A DNA stretch of 64,000 bases, from contig PYVY01000004.1 in assembly GCA_003056425.1 (NCBI GenBank), positions 124,001 to 188,000 of the forward strand. The letters run 5' to 3'. Within the stretch, counting starts at the first letter, position 1. Each line of letters begins with the position of its first letter. The stretch is from Alteromonas indica. Lineage in GTDB: Bacteria; Pseudomonadota; Gammaproteobacteria; Enterobacterales; Alteromonadaceae. The translations under genes and the position numbers were made by a program. Positions 44,307-52,993 of this stretch are shown here, in pieces. Below the pieces are notes generated by a model. It was given only the letters and a program-made list of their open reading frames with translations. It did no database searches and had not been told where the DNA came from.

Positions 44307-45323
44307 TTATTGCTCTTCATATTGCGTGTTAACCAAAGTACCTCTGCGTCTTGCGCCTATCAGGGAAACCAGTAAAGGCAGGGCGCTGAGTAGTAGCGCT
44401 AACGCTAAGGGATAATAAAATAGCGCCGTTAGCGGGCGCAATTTCTGACTTTCTCCCTCTATGGGCTCCAGCTCATCCAGGCGGGTGTAAATCTGCTCCA
44501 GTTCTTGAGCATCACGTGCGCGAAAATATTTGCCGCCGGTGGCCACGGCGATATCGGTTAGCATGTCTTCATCCAGTTCCTGAGAAGGATTAACCTGACG
44601 GCTTCCAAAGAAGCTTTCGATCAGCATTTTATCTGCGCCAACGCCTATCGTATAAACGGTTACACCGCTATCTACTGCCAGTTCTTTTGCCTGGGCTGGC
44701 GTGATATTGCCAGCCGTATTTTGCCCGTCGGTAAGCAGTATCAGTACTTTATTGGTCTTTTCCCGGGCTTCTAAGCGCTTCACGGCTAAGCCAATAGCAT
44801 CGCCAATGGCAGTTTGTTCACCCACCAGTCCAATCACGGATTCCTCAAGCAATTGCGCCACTGTTTTGCGATCGAACGTAAGGGGTGCTTGCAAGTACGC
44901 TGTATCGGCAAACAGAATTAACCCTAACCGGTCGGATACCCGACGCCGGATAAATTCTGCCATTACCGATTTAGTCATCGTTAACCGGTTAACCTGGCGG
45001 CCATTCAGGGTCATATCATCTATTTTCATACTGCCCGATAAGTCGACCGCTAACATCATTTCGCGGCCTTCATTGGGAATACTTACCGGCTCGCCTAGCC
45101 ACTGGGGGCGGGCAGCGGCAAGTACCAAAGCAACCCAGATAAGCCACATCAGCCCATGACCGTAGGCAGAACGGGCGGGTTTACTTTGCACCGATGCCGC
45201 CCCAGCCAAACGTTGCGGCACCCGTAACGCCGCTTCCTGTGACGGTTCACGCGCGGGGAAAAAACGCATTAATAGCGGCAGCGGTAGGGCAAAAAGCAGC
45301 CACCACCAGGCAAACTCAAACAT
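44307..45323 (-). CDS. BatA-type von Willebrand factor A protein
   Basis: 338 residues. Two N-terminal transmembrane helices, a VWA domain (about 87-280) with MIDAS motif DLSGS, and the LLTDGQNTAGN strand, then a C-terminal transmembrane helix (about 303-328). It lies 2 bp before batB/C and overlaps the DUF4381 gene by 8 bp. Confidence 0.9.
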   Translation of the reverse strand: MFEFAWWWLLFALPLPLLMRFFPAREPSQEAALRVPQRLAGAASVQSKPARSAYGHGLMWLIWVALVLAAARPQWLGEPVSIPNEGREMMLAVDLSGSMKIDDMTLNGRQVNRLTMTKSVMAEFIRRRVSDRLGLILFADTAYLQAPLTFDRKTVAQLLEESVIGLVGEQTAIGDAIGLAVKRLEAREKTNKVLILLTDGQNTAGNITPAQAKELAVDSGVTVYTIGVGADKMLIESFFGSRQVNPSQELDEDMLTDIAVATGGKYFRARDAQELEQIYTRLDELEPIEGESQKLRPLTALFYYPLALALLLSALPLLVSLIGARRRGTLVNTQYEEQ

Positions 45324-45843
45324 GGCTTACCTCAGTGTGAGTACTACCTCTGGTATGTGCTGCTTGCTGAAAGCGGGCCTTCTTCACCCAGCTAATGGCA
45401 GCTTCCTGACAGGGGTCGAAAGCCTGTTTATCGGGTTTAGCTGGTTGGTATTGCATGGCTTGTAAGTGCTCTAAGCGCGCAGCCATCGTTTGCTGCTGCC
45501 CGCGTTTTAGTTGCGCTAGCAAAAACTGGGTCCAGCGTTGTCCGTACAAACCCGATAGCGTAGCCGGTGGGTAATACACTAGCGCGGTACGTTTTAGAAT
45601 CTGGTTTAATTGACTCGGCCAATTGTTATCACCAGAGGAAACCTGGCGCAGTTCATCCATGGCCTGGCGCCTGGCTGCATTAAATCGCCGATGCCGCCGC
45701 CATAAGATAACGGCGCCAACGAGCGCGGCTACCAGCACCGCAAGCAGTACCCACCAGCCCCAGGCGAGCGGCCAAAAGGCTGCGTCGGGCGGGGGGTGAA
45801 TGCCTTTTAGCTGGGCCAGTAGCTGCTGTTGTTGTTCGTTCAT
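45316..45843 (-). CDS. DUF4381 family membrane protein
   Basis: 175 residues, with one transmembrane helix (about 28-52, WWVLLAVLVAALVGAVIL) and a basic cytosolic part. DUF4381 proteins sit between the DUF58 and BatA genes in such operons; function unknown. Coding overlaps at both ends. Confidence 0.85.
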   Translation of the reverse strand: MNEQQQQLLAQLKGIHPPPDAAFWPLAWGWWVLLAVLVAALVGAVILWRRHRRFNAARRQAMDELRQVSSGDNNWPSQLNQILKRTALVYYPPATLSGLYGQRWTQFLLAQLKRGQQQTMAARLEHLQAMQYQPAKPDKQAFDPCQEAAISWVKKARFQQAAHTRGSTHTEVSHV

Positions 45844-46799
45844 TTTGTTCTATTGCCTTGCAGTTTCAGTTGCTCGTCAATTGGCATGGCAGCGCTGAGG
45901 TGCTGAAGCCTGACCCCTGCCAATTGAAGCTGATGTTCAATGTTACCGATTTGCTGCTCACGCTGTTGTCGGTATTGTGTCTGTTGCTGTTTGTCCCCCA
46001 ATACCCAGCTCTGCCGAATAAAGCCATCTGTTACACTCACCTGACGAGTACCAGATACCTGGGGTAAAGCATGTTCAATAGGATCGGTAATACTCAATGC
46101 CTTCACTTCGCTATGGCGGGCGAGATGGGTAATGTGTTGACGGGCCGTATCATTCATATGGGTAAAGTCGGATATGACATACACCAGGCTACCGGGCCGG
46201 GCGAGCCGTCTGGCTCTGGCGCAGGCATCTAAGAATGAAGCCGGGGCGCTGGCTTGATCATTGCCACGGGTAGCGTGGGCTTGCAATCGTATAAGCTCGT
46301 GGCAGATAGTTAACACTGCACGCTGTCGTGATAGGGGTTTACACTCGCGGTGTTCTGTATCACTAAACAATAACGCGCCTACTTTGTCCCCGCGCTGGGC
46401 CGCAGACCAGGCAATAAGAGAGGTAACATGGGCGGCCTGGACACTTTTTAACAGTAGCTGAGTACCAAACTGCATTGACCCCGTCAGGTCGCATAGAATG
46501 AATACCGGGCGTTCGCGTTCCTCCCGATAAACTTTGGTATGCGTTTTGCCAGTACGGGCAGTGACTCGCCAGTCAATGGCGCGTATATCATCGCCGGGCT
46601 GATAATGACGAGCTTCGTCAAACTCCATGCCGCGGCCTTTGTGTTTACTCAGGTAAGTACCGGACATCGCTGCTCGGTGCGGTTTGCCGGGCTGTAAATT
46701 AATCAGATGAGTCAGCTGCCGATATCTGAGAAGTTCGGGCACCGACAGGGTAATCCCATCTGTCTGGAGTAACCCGAGCCAGTTTTGCTCTTTGCTCAT
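45840..46799 (-). CDS. DUF58 family protein
   Basis: 319 residues, no membrane segment. Contains the DUF58 core GDDIRAIDWRVTARTGK and a VWA-like region with the MIDAS-type DLTGSMQ, with further acidic strands to about residue 250. Second gene of the moxR operon; it is thought to act together with MoxR ATPases on VWA partners. Confidence 0.92.
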   Translation of the reverse strand: MSKEQNWLGLLQTDGITLSVPELLRYRQLTHLINLQPGKPHRAAMSGTYLSKHKGRGMEFDEARHYQPGDDIRAIDWRVTARTGKTHTKVYREERERPVFILCDLTGSMQFGTQLLLKSVQAAHVTSLIAWSAAQRGDKVGALLFSDTEHRECKPLSRQRAVLTICHELIRLQAHATRGNDQASAPASFLDACARARRLARPGSLVYVISDFTHMNDTARQHITHLARHSEVKALSITDPIEHALPQVSGTRQVSVTDGFIRQSWVLGDKQQQTQYRQQREQQIGNIEHQLQLAGVRLQHLSAAMPIDEQLKLQGNRTK

Positions 46800-46802
46800 A
46801 AC

Positions 46803-47759
46803 TTATGGCACAGCCACCTGTTGGACAATTCTGTCAAGAACCTGATTAGTTGTCACTCCTTGCGCTTCAGCTTGATACGATAAAATAATACGGTGTCGCA
46901 GAACATTGTGTACCACTGCTTGTATATCGTCGGGCCCGACAAAGTCGCGACCGGCCAGCCAGGCATGCGCGCGGGCACAGCGGTCCAGCGCAATTGTAGC
47001 ACGGGGGCTGACCCCAAACTCGATCCATTCGGCCAGTTCTTGATCCAACTTAGCTGGTTCCCGGGTCGCAATTACCAATTCGACCAGATAGCGTTCAAGC
47101 TCTGGCGCCATATGTAAAGCAAGTAGCGCTTTACGGGCGCTGAATATGTCCGCCTGACTTAGCTTAGTAGGCACCGCACCCGGGATATTTAACTCTTCAT
47201 TGCGGGTTAACTGTAAAATATCCAGTTCAGTCTGAGCGCCTGGGTAATCAATTTCCACATGCATCAGAAAGCGGTCAAGCTGAGCTTCCGGTAAGGGGTA
47301 AGTACCTTCTTGTTCTAACGGGTTTTGCGTAGCCATAACCAAAAACAGAGAGGGCAAGGGGTAGGTCTTGTTACCAACGGTAATTTGGCGCTCAGCCATT
47401 GCCTCAAGCAATGCGGATTGCACTTTTGCCGGTGCCCGGTTGATTTCATCGGCCAGCACCAAATTATGAAACAGTGGGCCTTGCTGAAATACAAATTCGC
47501 CGGTTTCCGGGCGATATATATCTGTCCCAGTTAAGTCAGCAGGTAATAGATCCGGGGTGAACTGAACCCGATGGAAGTCAGCATCCATACCTTTCGCCAA
47601 CGCATTAATGGCACGTGTTTTGGCTAAACCAGGGGGGCCTTCTACTAACAAATGTCCATCGGCCAGAAGCGCAACCAGTAAGCTGCGGGTAAGTTGGGTC
47701 TGGCCAATAATCTGCGAATCCAGGTAGGCGTGTAGTTGCTGAAACTGCTCTGCTGCCAT
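46803..47759 (-). CDS. MoxR-family AAA+ ATPase
   Basis: 318 residues. Walker A is GPPGLAKT, Walker B is LVLADEINRAPAKVQ, sensor motif MATQNPLEQEGTYPLPEAQLDRF. MoxR ATPases act as chaperones for VWA-domain proteins. First gene of the operon (moxR-DUF58-DUF4381-batA-batB/C-batD), so the genes probably form one maturation system at the inner membrane. Confidence 0.95.
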   Translation of the reverse strand: MAAEQFQQLHAYLDSQIIGQTQLTRSLLVALLADGHLLVEGPPGLAKTRAINALAKGMDADFHRVQFTPDLLPADLTGTDIYRPETGEFVFQQGPLFHNLVLADEINRAPAKVQSALLEAMAERQITVGNKTYPLPSLFLVMATQNPLEQEGTYPLPEAQLDRFLMHVEIDYPGAQTELDILQLTRNEELNIPGAVPTKLSQADIFSARKALLALHMAPELERYLVELVIATREPAKLDQELAEWIEFGVSPRATIALDRCARAHAWLAGRDFVGPDDIQAVVHNVLRHRIILSYQAEAQGVTTNQVLDRIVQQVAVP

Positions 47760-48150
47760 AGCGGGTTAACTTCCTGATCAAATTGATGTGTAGCACACTA
47801 CTACTAACTAAAACATAACGTATAGGGTTAACAGACTCTACGTTTCATATATGGTTCCCCAGCGATACTTCAAGCTTCGGGCGTAAAGTTTGAAGATTGA
47901 ATAGTGATTAATCAACACTTGCGCTAATTGGGGGTTGGTTTATGGTGAACACTACGATTAAGACATATTTTGGCCGTGGGAACAATCCGCATGCTATGTG
48001 GCTATGAGTCCATAGCAGAAAAAACGGTGAACAACTGAAAACTGATGATAAACAGCTTCCTATGCGACTATTTGCTATTTCGTTGATTGTCTGTAAAATC
48101 GGAGTTAATACAGGTCAGACCACTTACGTGGCTAAAGATTCAGGTACATT
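47760..48150. other. 391-bp intergenic region between moxR and fadI
   Basis: Two divergent promoters are expected. The only recognised element is the FadR-like operator at 48110-48125. A 21-codon frame at 47941 has a poor start signal and is not listed. Confidence 0.6.
48071..48125 (+). promoter_or_regulatory. fadI promoter with FadR-like operator
   Basis: ACAGGTCAGACCACTT (48110-48125); its complement AAGTGGTCTGACCTGT fits the FadR site core TGGTCNGACC. A possible -35 TTTGCT (48071-48076) and -10 TAAAAT (48094-48099), spaced 17 bp, would put the start near 48106, just before the operator. Binding there would repress fadIJ until long-chain acyl-CoA releases FadR. Confidence 0.65.
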
Positions 48151-49461
48151 ATGGCGACTAAACAACAAGTAACTACACGCACCGGCGACCGCATTGCGAT
48201 CGTCGCAGGGCTAAGAACGCCGTTTGCAAAGATGGCAACGTATTTTCACGGCGTCCCGGCAGTTGATTTGGGCAAAATGGTGGTTAACGAGTTATTAATT
48301 CGTAACGGCGTTACCCCCGATATGGTAGAGCAGGTGGTGTACGGGCAGGTCGTACAAATGCCGGAGGCACCAAACATCGCGCGCGAAATTGTATTGGGTA
48401 CCGGCATGAGTGTGCATACCGATGCCTATAGTGTGTCACGAGCCTGTGCTACCAGCTTTCAGTCGACGGTGAATATTGCCGAAAGCATGATGGCTGGCAA
48501 TATAGAAGTGGGTGTAGCGGGCGGCGCCGACTCTACCTCAGTATCACCTATTGGGGTGTCAAAAAACCTTGCGCGCGCATTGGTTGATTTACAAAAAACC
48601 AAAACCTTAGGTCAAAAACTGGGTGTACTAAGAAGATTGTCGTTTAAAGATCTTATGCCGGTGCCGCCTGCGGTAGCTGAATATTCCACCGGCTTATCGA
48701 TGGGACAAACCGCAGAGCAAATGGCGAAATCACACCATATTGCCCGCGCTGATCAAGACAAACTAGCCCATCGTTCGCATTCTTTGGCGGCCCAGAGTTG
48801 GGAAGCCGGTAAGCTAGATAACGAAGTGATGACCGCGTATGCCGAACCCTATAAAGGCGCGCTAAGCCGTGACAATAACGTAAGGTTTGATTCTACCCTG
48901 GAAGGGTACGCGAAGTTGCGGCCGGTGTTTGACAAAAAGTATGGCTCGGTAACGGCGGCGAATGCCACCCCACTAACAGATGGCGCTTCGGCGGTGCTGA
49001 TGATGACGGAAAGCCGGGCCAAGGCCTTGGGTTACACGCCTTTAGGCTATATTAAAAGCTACGCGTTTTCTGCCATCGATGTATGGGAAGACATGCTGAT
49101 GGGCCCCTCTTACGCGACCCCTGTAGCGCTGGATCGTGCGGGTATGACACTTAACGATTTGACGTTAATTGAAATGCACGAAGCGTTTGCAGCGCAAACC
49201 CTGGCGAATATAAAAATGTTTGCCAGTGATAAGTTTGCTCGCGAAAAGTTGGGACGCGACAAAGCGACCGGCGAAATTGATATGGATAAATTCAATGTCA
49301 TGGGGAGCTCTATTGCATATGGCCACCCCTTTGCCGCAACAGGTACCCGAATGATTACTCAGATGCTTAACGAATTGAACCGCCGTGGCGGTGGTACGGG
49401 GCTGGTAACAGCATGTGCAGCCGGAGGCCTTGGCGCAGCAATGATTGTGGAGACCGAATAA
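48151..49461 (+). CDS. fadI: 3-ketoacyl-CoA thiolase (FadI)
   Basis: 436 residues (E. coli FadI 436). It cleaves 3-ketoacyl-CoA with CoA in beta-oxidation. The nucleophilic Cys is Cys99 in SRACATS; the other catalytic motifs are GHPFAATG (His) and the C-terminal CAAGGLGAA (Cys). First gene of fadI-fadJ, with a 1-nt overlap to fadJ. Confidence 0.97.
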   Translation: MATKQQVTTRTGDRIAIVAGLRTPFAKMATYFHGVPAVDLGKMVVNELLIRNGVTPDMVEQVVYGQVVQMPEAPNIAREIVLGTGMSVHTDAYSVSRACATSFQSTVNIAESMMAGNIEVGVAGGADSTSVSPIGVSKNLARALVDLQKTKTLGQKLGVLRRLSFKDLMPVPPAVAEYSTGLSMGQTAEQMAKSHHIARADQDKLAHRSHSLAAQSWEAGKLDNEVMTAYAEPYKGALSRDNNVRFDSTLEGYAKLRPVFDKKYGSVTAANATPLTDGASAVLMMTESRAKALGYTPLGYIKSYAFSAIDVWEDMLMGPSYATPVALDRAGMTLNDLTLIEMHEAFAAQTLANIKMFASDKFAREKLGRDKATGEIDMDKFNVMGSSIAYGHPFAATGTRMITQMLNELNRRGGGTGLVTACAAGGLGAAMIVETE

Positions 49462-51620
49462 TGACAGATAATACACCAATTGCAGAGCCCGCTGTGCCCG
49501 CCGCAGACAGCGCCTTCACGCTTGAGAAAAAAGACAATGGCGTTGCGGTGCTGACCATGGATGTTCCCGGCGAGTCAATGAACACGCTTAAAGCGGAATT
49601 TGGTGCGCAAATTAATGCCATGCTGGACGAAATTGATGCGGATAAAAGCATTAAAGGCGTGGTGCTGGTCAGTGGTAAAGCAAAATCGTTTGTTGCCGGG
49701 GCGGATATTTCCATGCTGGCCGCCTGCAAAACCGTCGAAGATGCGCAGCGTCTGGCTACCGGCGGGCAAGACGTATTTAATCGTATAGAAAAAATGCGAG
49801 CAACGTTCGTCGCGGCTATTCACGGGCCAGCCTTAGGCGGCGGTTTAGAGTTGGCGTTGGCATGCCACTATCGCCTATGTACTGACGATAATGCCACGCA
49901 AGTAGGCTTGCCAGAGGTTCAGCTTGGTCTGTTACCCGGGAGTGGGGGGACTCAGCGATTACCCCGCCTGATCGGTATTCAGCAAGCCATGAAAATGATG
50001 TTGACCGGCGCGCCGGCCCGCGCAAAACAAGCTAAAAAATATGGCATAGTAGATGACGTGGTGCCAGCGAGTGTACTGCTTGAGGTAGCTGAAAAATTTG
50101 CGCTCAAGCGAAAGCCTGAACGCGCCGCGCCGCAAAAAGGTCTGATGAACAAATTGCTGGAACAAAACAGCATGGGCCGTGGCATGGTGTTCAAAAAAGG
50201 GCGCGAACAAACCTTTTCCAAAACCAAAGGTAATTACCCGGCTCCGGGTAAAATTATCGATGTTATTGAAACGGGTATGAATGAAGGGATGGCAGCGGGG
50301 CTACGGGCTGAGGCCAAAGCTTTTGGTGAACTGGTGATGACCCCGGAATCCTTCCAGCTGCGCCAAATATTTTTCGCTACCACGCAAATGAAAAAAGAAC
50401 ATGGTGTGGAAGGTGTAGCCCCGCGCAAGGTTAACAAAGCCGGTGTGTTAGGTGGCGGTTTAATGGGCGGCGGCATCGCTTTTGTTACTGCCACTAAGGC
50501 GGGCGTGCCGGTACGGATTAAAGATATCCAGCCTGAAGGCATAGCTCATGCAATGAAGTACAGTTACGACCTGCTGAATAAGAAGGTGAAAAAGCGCCAT
50601 ATTCGTAAAACCGAGATGCAAAAGCAAATGTCGTTACTTACGGGCACGCTGGACTATCGAGGTTATCAAGATGCTGACATTGTTATCGAGGCGGTATTTG
50701 AAGATGTAGAGCTTAAGCAAAAGATGGTGGCAGATGTTGAAGCTCATTGTCACAACCAGACTATTTTTGCGTCTAATACATCATCTATCCCCATTGGAGA
50801 TATTGCCGCAAAGGCGGTCCGTAGTGAAAATGTTATTGGTCTGCACTATTTCTCTCCGGTCGATAAAATGCCGCTGGCAGAAGTTATTGCCCATGAGCAG
50901 ACTAGCGACGAAACAATCTCTACCACCGTTGAATTTGCTCGTAAGCAAGGCAAAACCCCGATAGTGGTAAAAGATGGTGCTGGTTTCTATGTAAATCGGA
51001 TTCTGGCCCCGTATATGAATGAAGCGGCTAATTTACTGTTAGCCGGGGAGCCTGTAGAGCATATCGATAAAGCGTTGGTGAAGTTCGGTTTCCCTGTGGG
51101 GCCGATTAAATTGCTTGATGAAGTGGGCATTGACGTAGGGACTAAAATTATCCCTATATTAGTCGATGCTTTCGGCGAACGTTTTACCGCTCCTGCGGCA
51201 TTCGACAAAGTCCTGGCAGATGGCCGTAAAGGTAAGAAAAACCAAAAAGGGTTTTACCTTTACGAAGGTAAAAAGCCAGGTAAAGAAGTTGATGAGAGCA
51301 TTTATCGCTTGCTTGACGTAACCCCATCATCCAGTCGTAGCGAAAAAGAAGTTGCTGAACGCTGTGTACTTATGATGCTTAATGAAGCAGCGCGGTGTTT
51401 GGATGAAGGCGTTATCCGTAATGCCCGCGATGGCGATATTGGCGCTATATTTGGTATTGGTTTTCCACCCTTTCATGGCGGCCCCTTTCGGTACATGGAT
51501 GCCGTGGGTATTGACAGTATTGTGGAAAAGCTTAATCGGTACGCAGAAAAAGTATCCGATAAGTTTAGCCCATGCCCGCTATTGGTACAGATGCAACAGG
51601 ATAACAAAACGTTTTACTGA
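49461..51620 (+). CDS. fadJ: Fatty-acid oxidation complex alpha subunit (FadJ)
   Basis: 719 residues from the ATG at 49461 that overlaps the fadI stop; an upstream frame from 49413 lies wholly within fadI. Enoyl-CoA hydratase/isomerase domain about residues 15-200 (FVAGADISM, GGGLELALACHYR), 3-hydroxyacyl-CoA dehydrogenase about 330-700 with the NAD-binding VLGGGLMGGGIA. With FadI it forms the beta-oxidation multienzyme complex. It ends 120 bp before a strong terminator. Confidence 0.97.
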   Translation: MTDNTPIAEPAVPAADSAFTLEKKDNGVAVLTMDVPGESMNTLKAEFGAQINAMLDEIDADKSIKGVVLVSGKAKSFVAGADISMLAACKTVEDAQRLATGGQDVFNRIEKMRATFVAAIHGPALGGGLELALACHYRLCTDDNATQVGLPEVQLGLLPGSGGTQRLPRLIGIQQAMKMMLTGAPARAKQAKKYGIVDDVVPASVLLEVAEKFALKRKPERAAPQKGLMNKLLEQNSMGRGMVFKKGREQTFSKTKGNYPAPGKIIDVIETGMNEGMAAGLRAEAKAFGELVMTPESFQLRQIFFATTQMKKEHGVEGVAPRKVNKAGVLGGGLMGGGIAFVTATKAGVPVRIKDIQPEGIAHAMKYSYDLLNKKVKKRHIRKTEMQKQMSLLTGTLDYRGYQDADIVIEAVFEDVELKQKMVADVEAHCHNQTIFASNTSSIPIGDIAAKAVRSENVIGLHYFSPVDKMPLAEVIAHEQTSDETISTTVEFARKQGKTPIVVKDGAGFYVNRILAPYMNEAANLLLAGEPVEHIDKALVKFGFPVGPIKLLDEVGIDVGTKIIPILVDAFGERFTAPAAFDKVLADGRKGKKNQKGFYLYEGKKPGKEVDESIYRLLDVTPSSSRSEKEVAERCVLMMLNEAARCLDEGVIRNARDGDIGAIFGIGFPPFHGGPFRYMDAVGIDSIVEKLNRYAEKVSDKFSPCPLLVQMQQDNKTFY

Positions 51621-51961
51621 GCCTCTCGAGGTGTTTAACCTGCAAGCATACCGTTTACGGGCTTAAATGCATAAGGTGACGCTATTGGTTACGGGTGGCA
51701 ATCCAGGCCCTGTAGCGTAACTAACATTTGTTCCAGAGCGACCGGCTGATACTGTATCAGCCGGTTTTTTTTGTCTTAAAAATCTACATAGAAGAAGGCC
51801 TAACGCCGAATACTGGCGGTGGAGGCTAAAAAACATACTGGCTAAATGTGATGTAAATCTGTACAATATGCGCCGGTTATCTAGGCTAGTGGGGCCTGTA
51901 ATAACCTTTTGGTAAAACTAACAGCACCGGAAAATAGTGCAATTTTAAAGGGGTACATATA
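51621..51961. other. 341-bp intergenic region after fadJ
   Basis: Contains the fadJ terminator (51741-51772) and the promoter/leader of the small gene at 51962 (AAAGGGG at 51947-51953). Nothing else recognised. Confidence 0.6.
51741..51772 (+). terminator. Intrinsic terminator of fadIJ
   Basis: ACCGGCTGATA, loop CTG, TATCAGCCGGT and a run of eight Ts. Confidence 0.9.
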
Positions 51962-52177
51962 GTGTTTATGTCTTTGTGGCCCGTTGGCCTTGCAGTGCTT
52001 GCGTTACTTTTTGGTGGGTATTTTTATATCGAAGCTGCTAAAGCTGGAATGAAGTGTAAGCCGTGGGGAGTGGCCGGTTGTGTGTTTGGCCCAATGTTAT
52101 TCCCCTTGTTTACAATCCATCGGTATATCCTGATGAAGCGCGATGCCGGGTACAAGAATATCTGGTTGGCGGCGTAA
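51962..52177 (+). CDS. Small membrane protein, unknown function
   Basis: 71 residues with a GTG start 8 nt after AAAGGGG; the ATG at 51968 is too far from that signal. Two hydrophobic segments (about residues 5-24 and 36-52) flank a basic loop (AAKAGMKCKPWGVAG), and the tail is basic (HRYILMKRDAGYKNIWL). I recall similar short proteins in Alteromonadales but know no function. Stands alone between fadJ and the secreted-peptide gene (opposite strand). Confidence 0.7.
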   Translation: MFMSLWPVGLAVLALLFGGYFYIEAAKAGMKCKPWGVAGCVFGPMLFPLFTIHRYILMKRDAGYKNIWLAA

Positions 52178-52230
52178 GGTGGCTGAAGAGGCGCAATGCC
52201 TCTTCAGTAGCAAGTTCTTATCTTTTAATT

Positions 52231-52389
52231 TTATTTTATAATGCCGCAACGGCAAGAACTAGGCTTATAACCTTTCAGCTCTGAAGTGGTTTCAATTTTC
52301 TTTTCTAGTGGACGTACGCTTTCCTGAGTATCTGCGGTAACCGGAGCGCTGGTCGATAGTACTAGTGCAACTGCATATGCTTTCAACAT
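52231..52389 (-). CDS. Small secreted peptide with C-terminal Cys-x-Cys
   Basis: 52 residues. It begins MLKAYAVALVLSTSAPVTAD, a short signal peptide likely cut after VTA, leaving a mature peptide of about 33 residues ending SSCRCGIIK. The start has AAGGA 8 nt upstream. A sigma-54-like promoter is present at 52477-52493 on the same strand. The Cys-x-Cys end could bind a metal or form a disulfide. Not recognised; no homolog known to me. Faces the small membrane protein gene 52 bp away (convergent). Confidence 0.6.
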   Translation of the reverse strand: MLKAYAVALVLSTSAPVTADTQESVRPLEKKIETTSELKGYKPSSCRCGIIK

Positions 52390-52993
52390 TTTTCTTTTCC
52401 TTGAGCTAATAAGTTACTATTTTATTTTTATGAACAAACAAACCGTCAGCCATGCTGTCCGGCATAGAATAGTAATAGCGAGGAATGTGCCAACTTTTTA
52501 ATTACAGAAAAAGCATTATATTTCAGCGATTTATTTGTCCCCGTCAAATATTTGACCAAAAATAACACAAAAATAGTTAAATTTATTAATCCTAAAGTAT
52601 GAGTGTTGGTTTCTTGACAATTACTGGTTCGTCGGCTTAATTCGCTTAGCACGGGGTATACAGCAAGCTAGCCTGGAAGCAAAAGGTGGCTAAAGGAGAC
52701 TAGCGAGGACCGGCTGTAATTGATCTAAAAAGCGCCATCAACAATAAATCATTGCCAACAAAAGCGCTCACCAATGCCAAGGGGTACCTTGAACTTTTGT
52801 TCTGGCGGGGCGCTGGCTGTCAGCGTGCTGGGCTGAGGCACCTGGAATTATGTAGCGAGGCGGCTGGCTGTAAATAGCCAATATTAGCGAACGGGGGAGG
52901 GGGCAATAGTAACCATGCTATTATCTCAAGGCAGCTTTACGAAATTACGTAAAAAGGGCAGTTAGGCGCTATGGGCAGGGAAGAGGCCTGGTA
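52390..52993. other. 604-bp intergenic region without a gene
   Basis: Holds the sigma-54-like promoter (52477-52493, minus strand) and a plus-strand TTGACA (52614-52619) with a poor -10 that drives nothing visible. The stretch 52640-52990 has similar short segments (TAGCGAGG...CGGCTG twice) and an 8-bp inverted repeat AACAAAAG/CTTTTGTT, but no coding frame; it may be a decayed gene or an RNA. Confidence 0.55.
52477..52493 (-). promoter_or_regulatory. Sigma-54-like -24/-12 promoter
   Basis: On the minus strand TTGGCACATTCCTCGCT: GG and GC separated by exactly 10 bp, matching the core TGGCAC-N5-TTGC at all but one core base. It reads toward the small secreted-peptide gene, about 76 nt from the predicted start to the ATG. 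Confidence 0.5.

Noticed and set aside
47941..48006. 21-codon ORF upstream of fadI
   Set aside because: No convincing ribosome-binding site, and composition like the surrounding non-coding DNA.
49413..49460. Upstream start for fadJ
   Set aside because: It lies within the end of fadI; the ATG at 49461 overlapping the fadI stop gives the normal FadJ N-terminus.
52750..52970. Integron attC-like site (AACAAAAGCGCTC ... GTTAGGC)
   Set aside because: The left end does not fit RYYYAAC, the two ends are about 200 bp apart, no attC stem structure was found between them, and no integrase or cassette is present.
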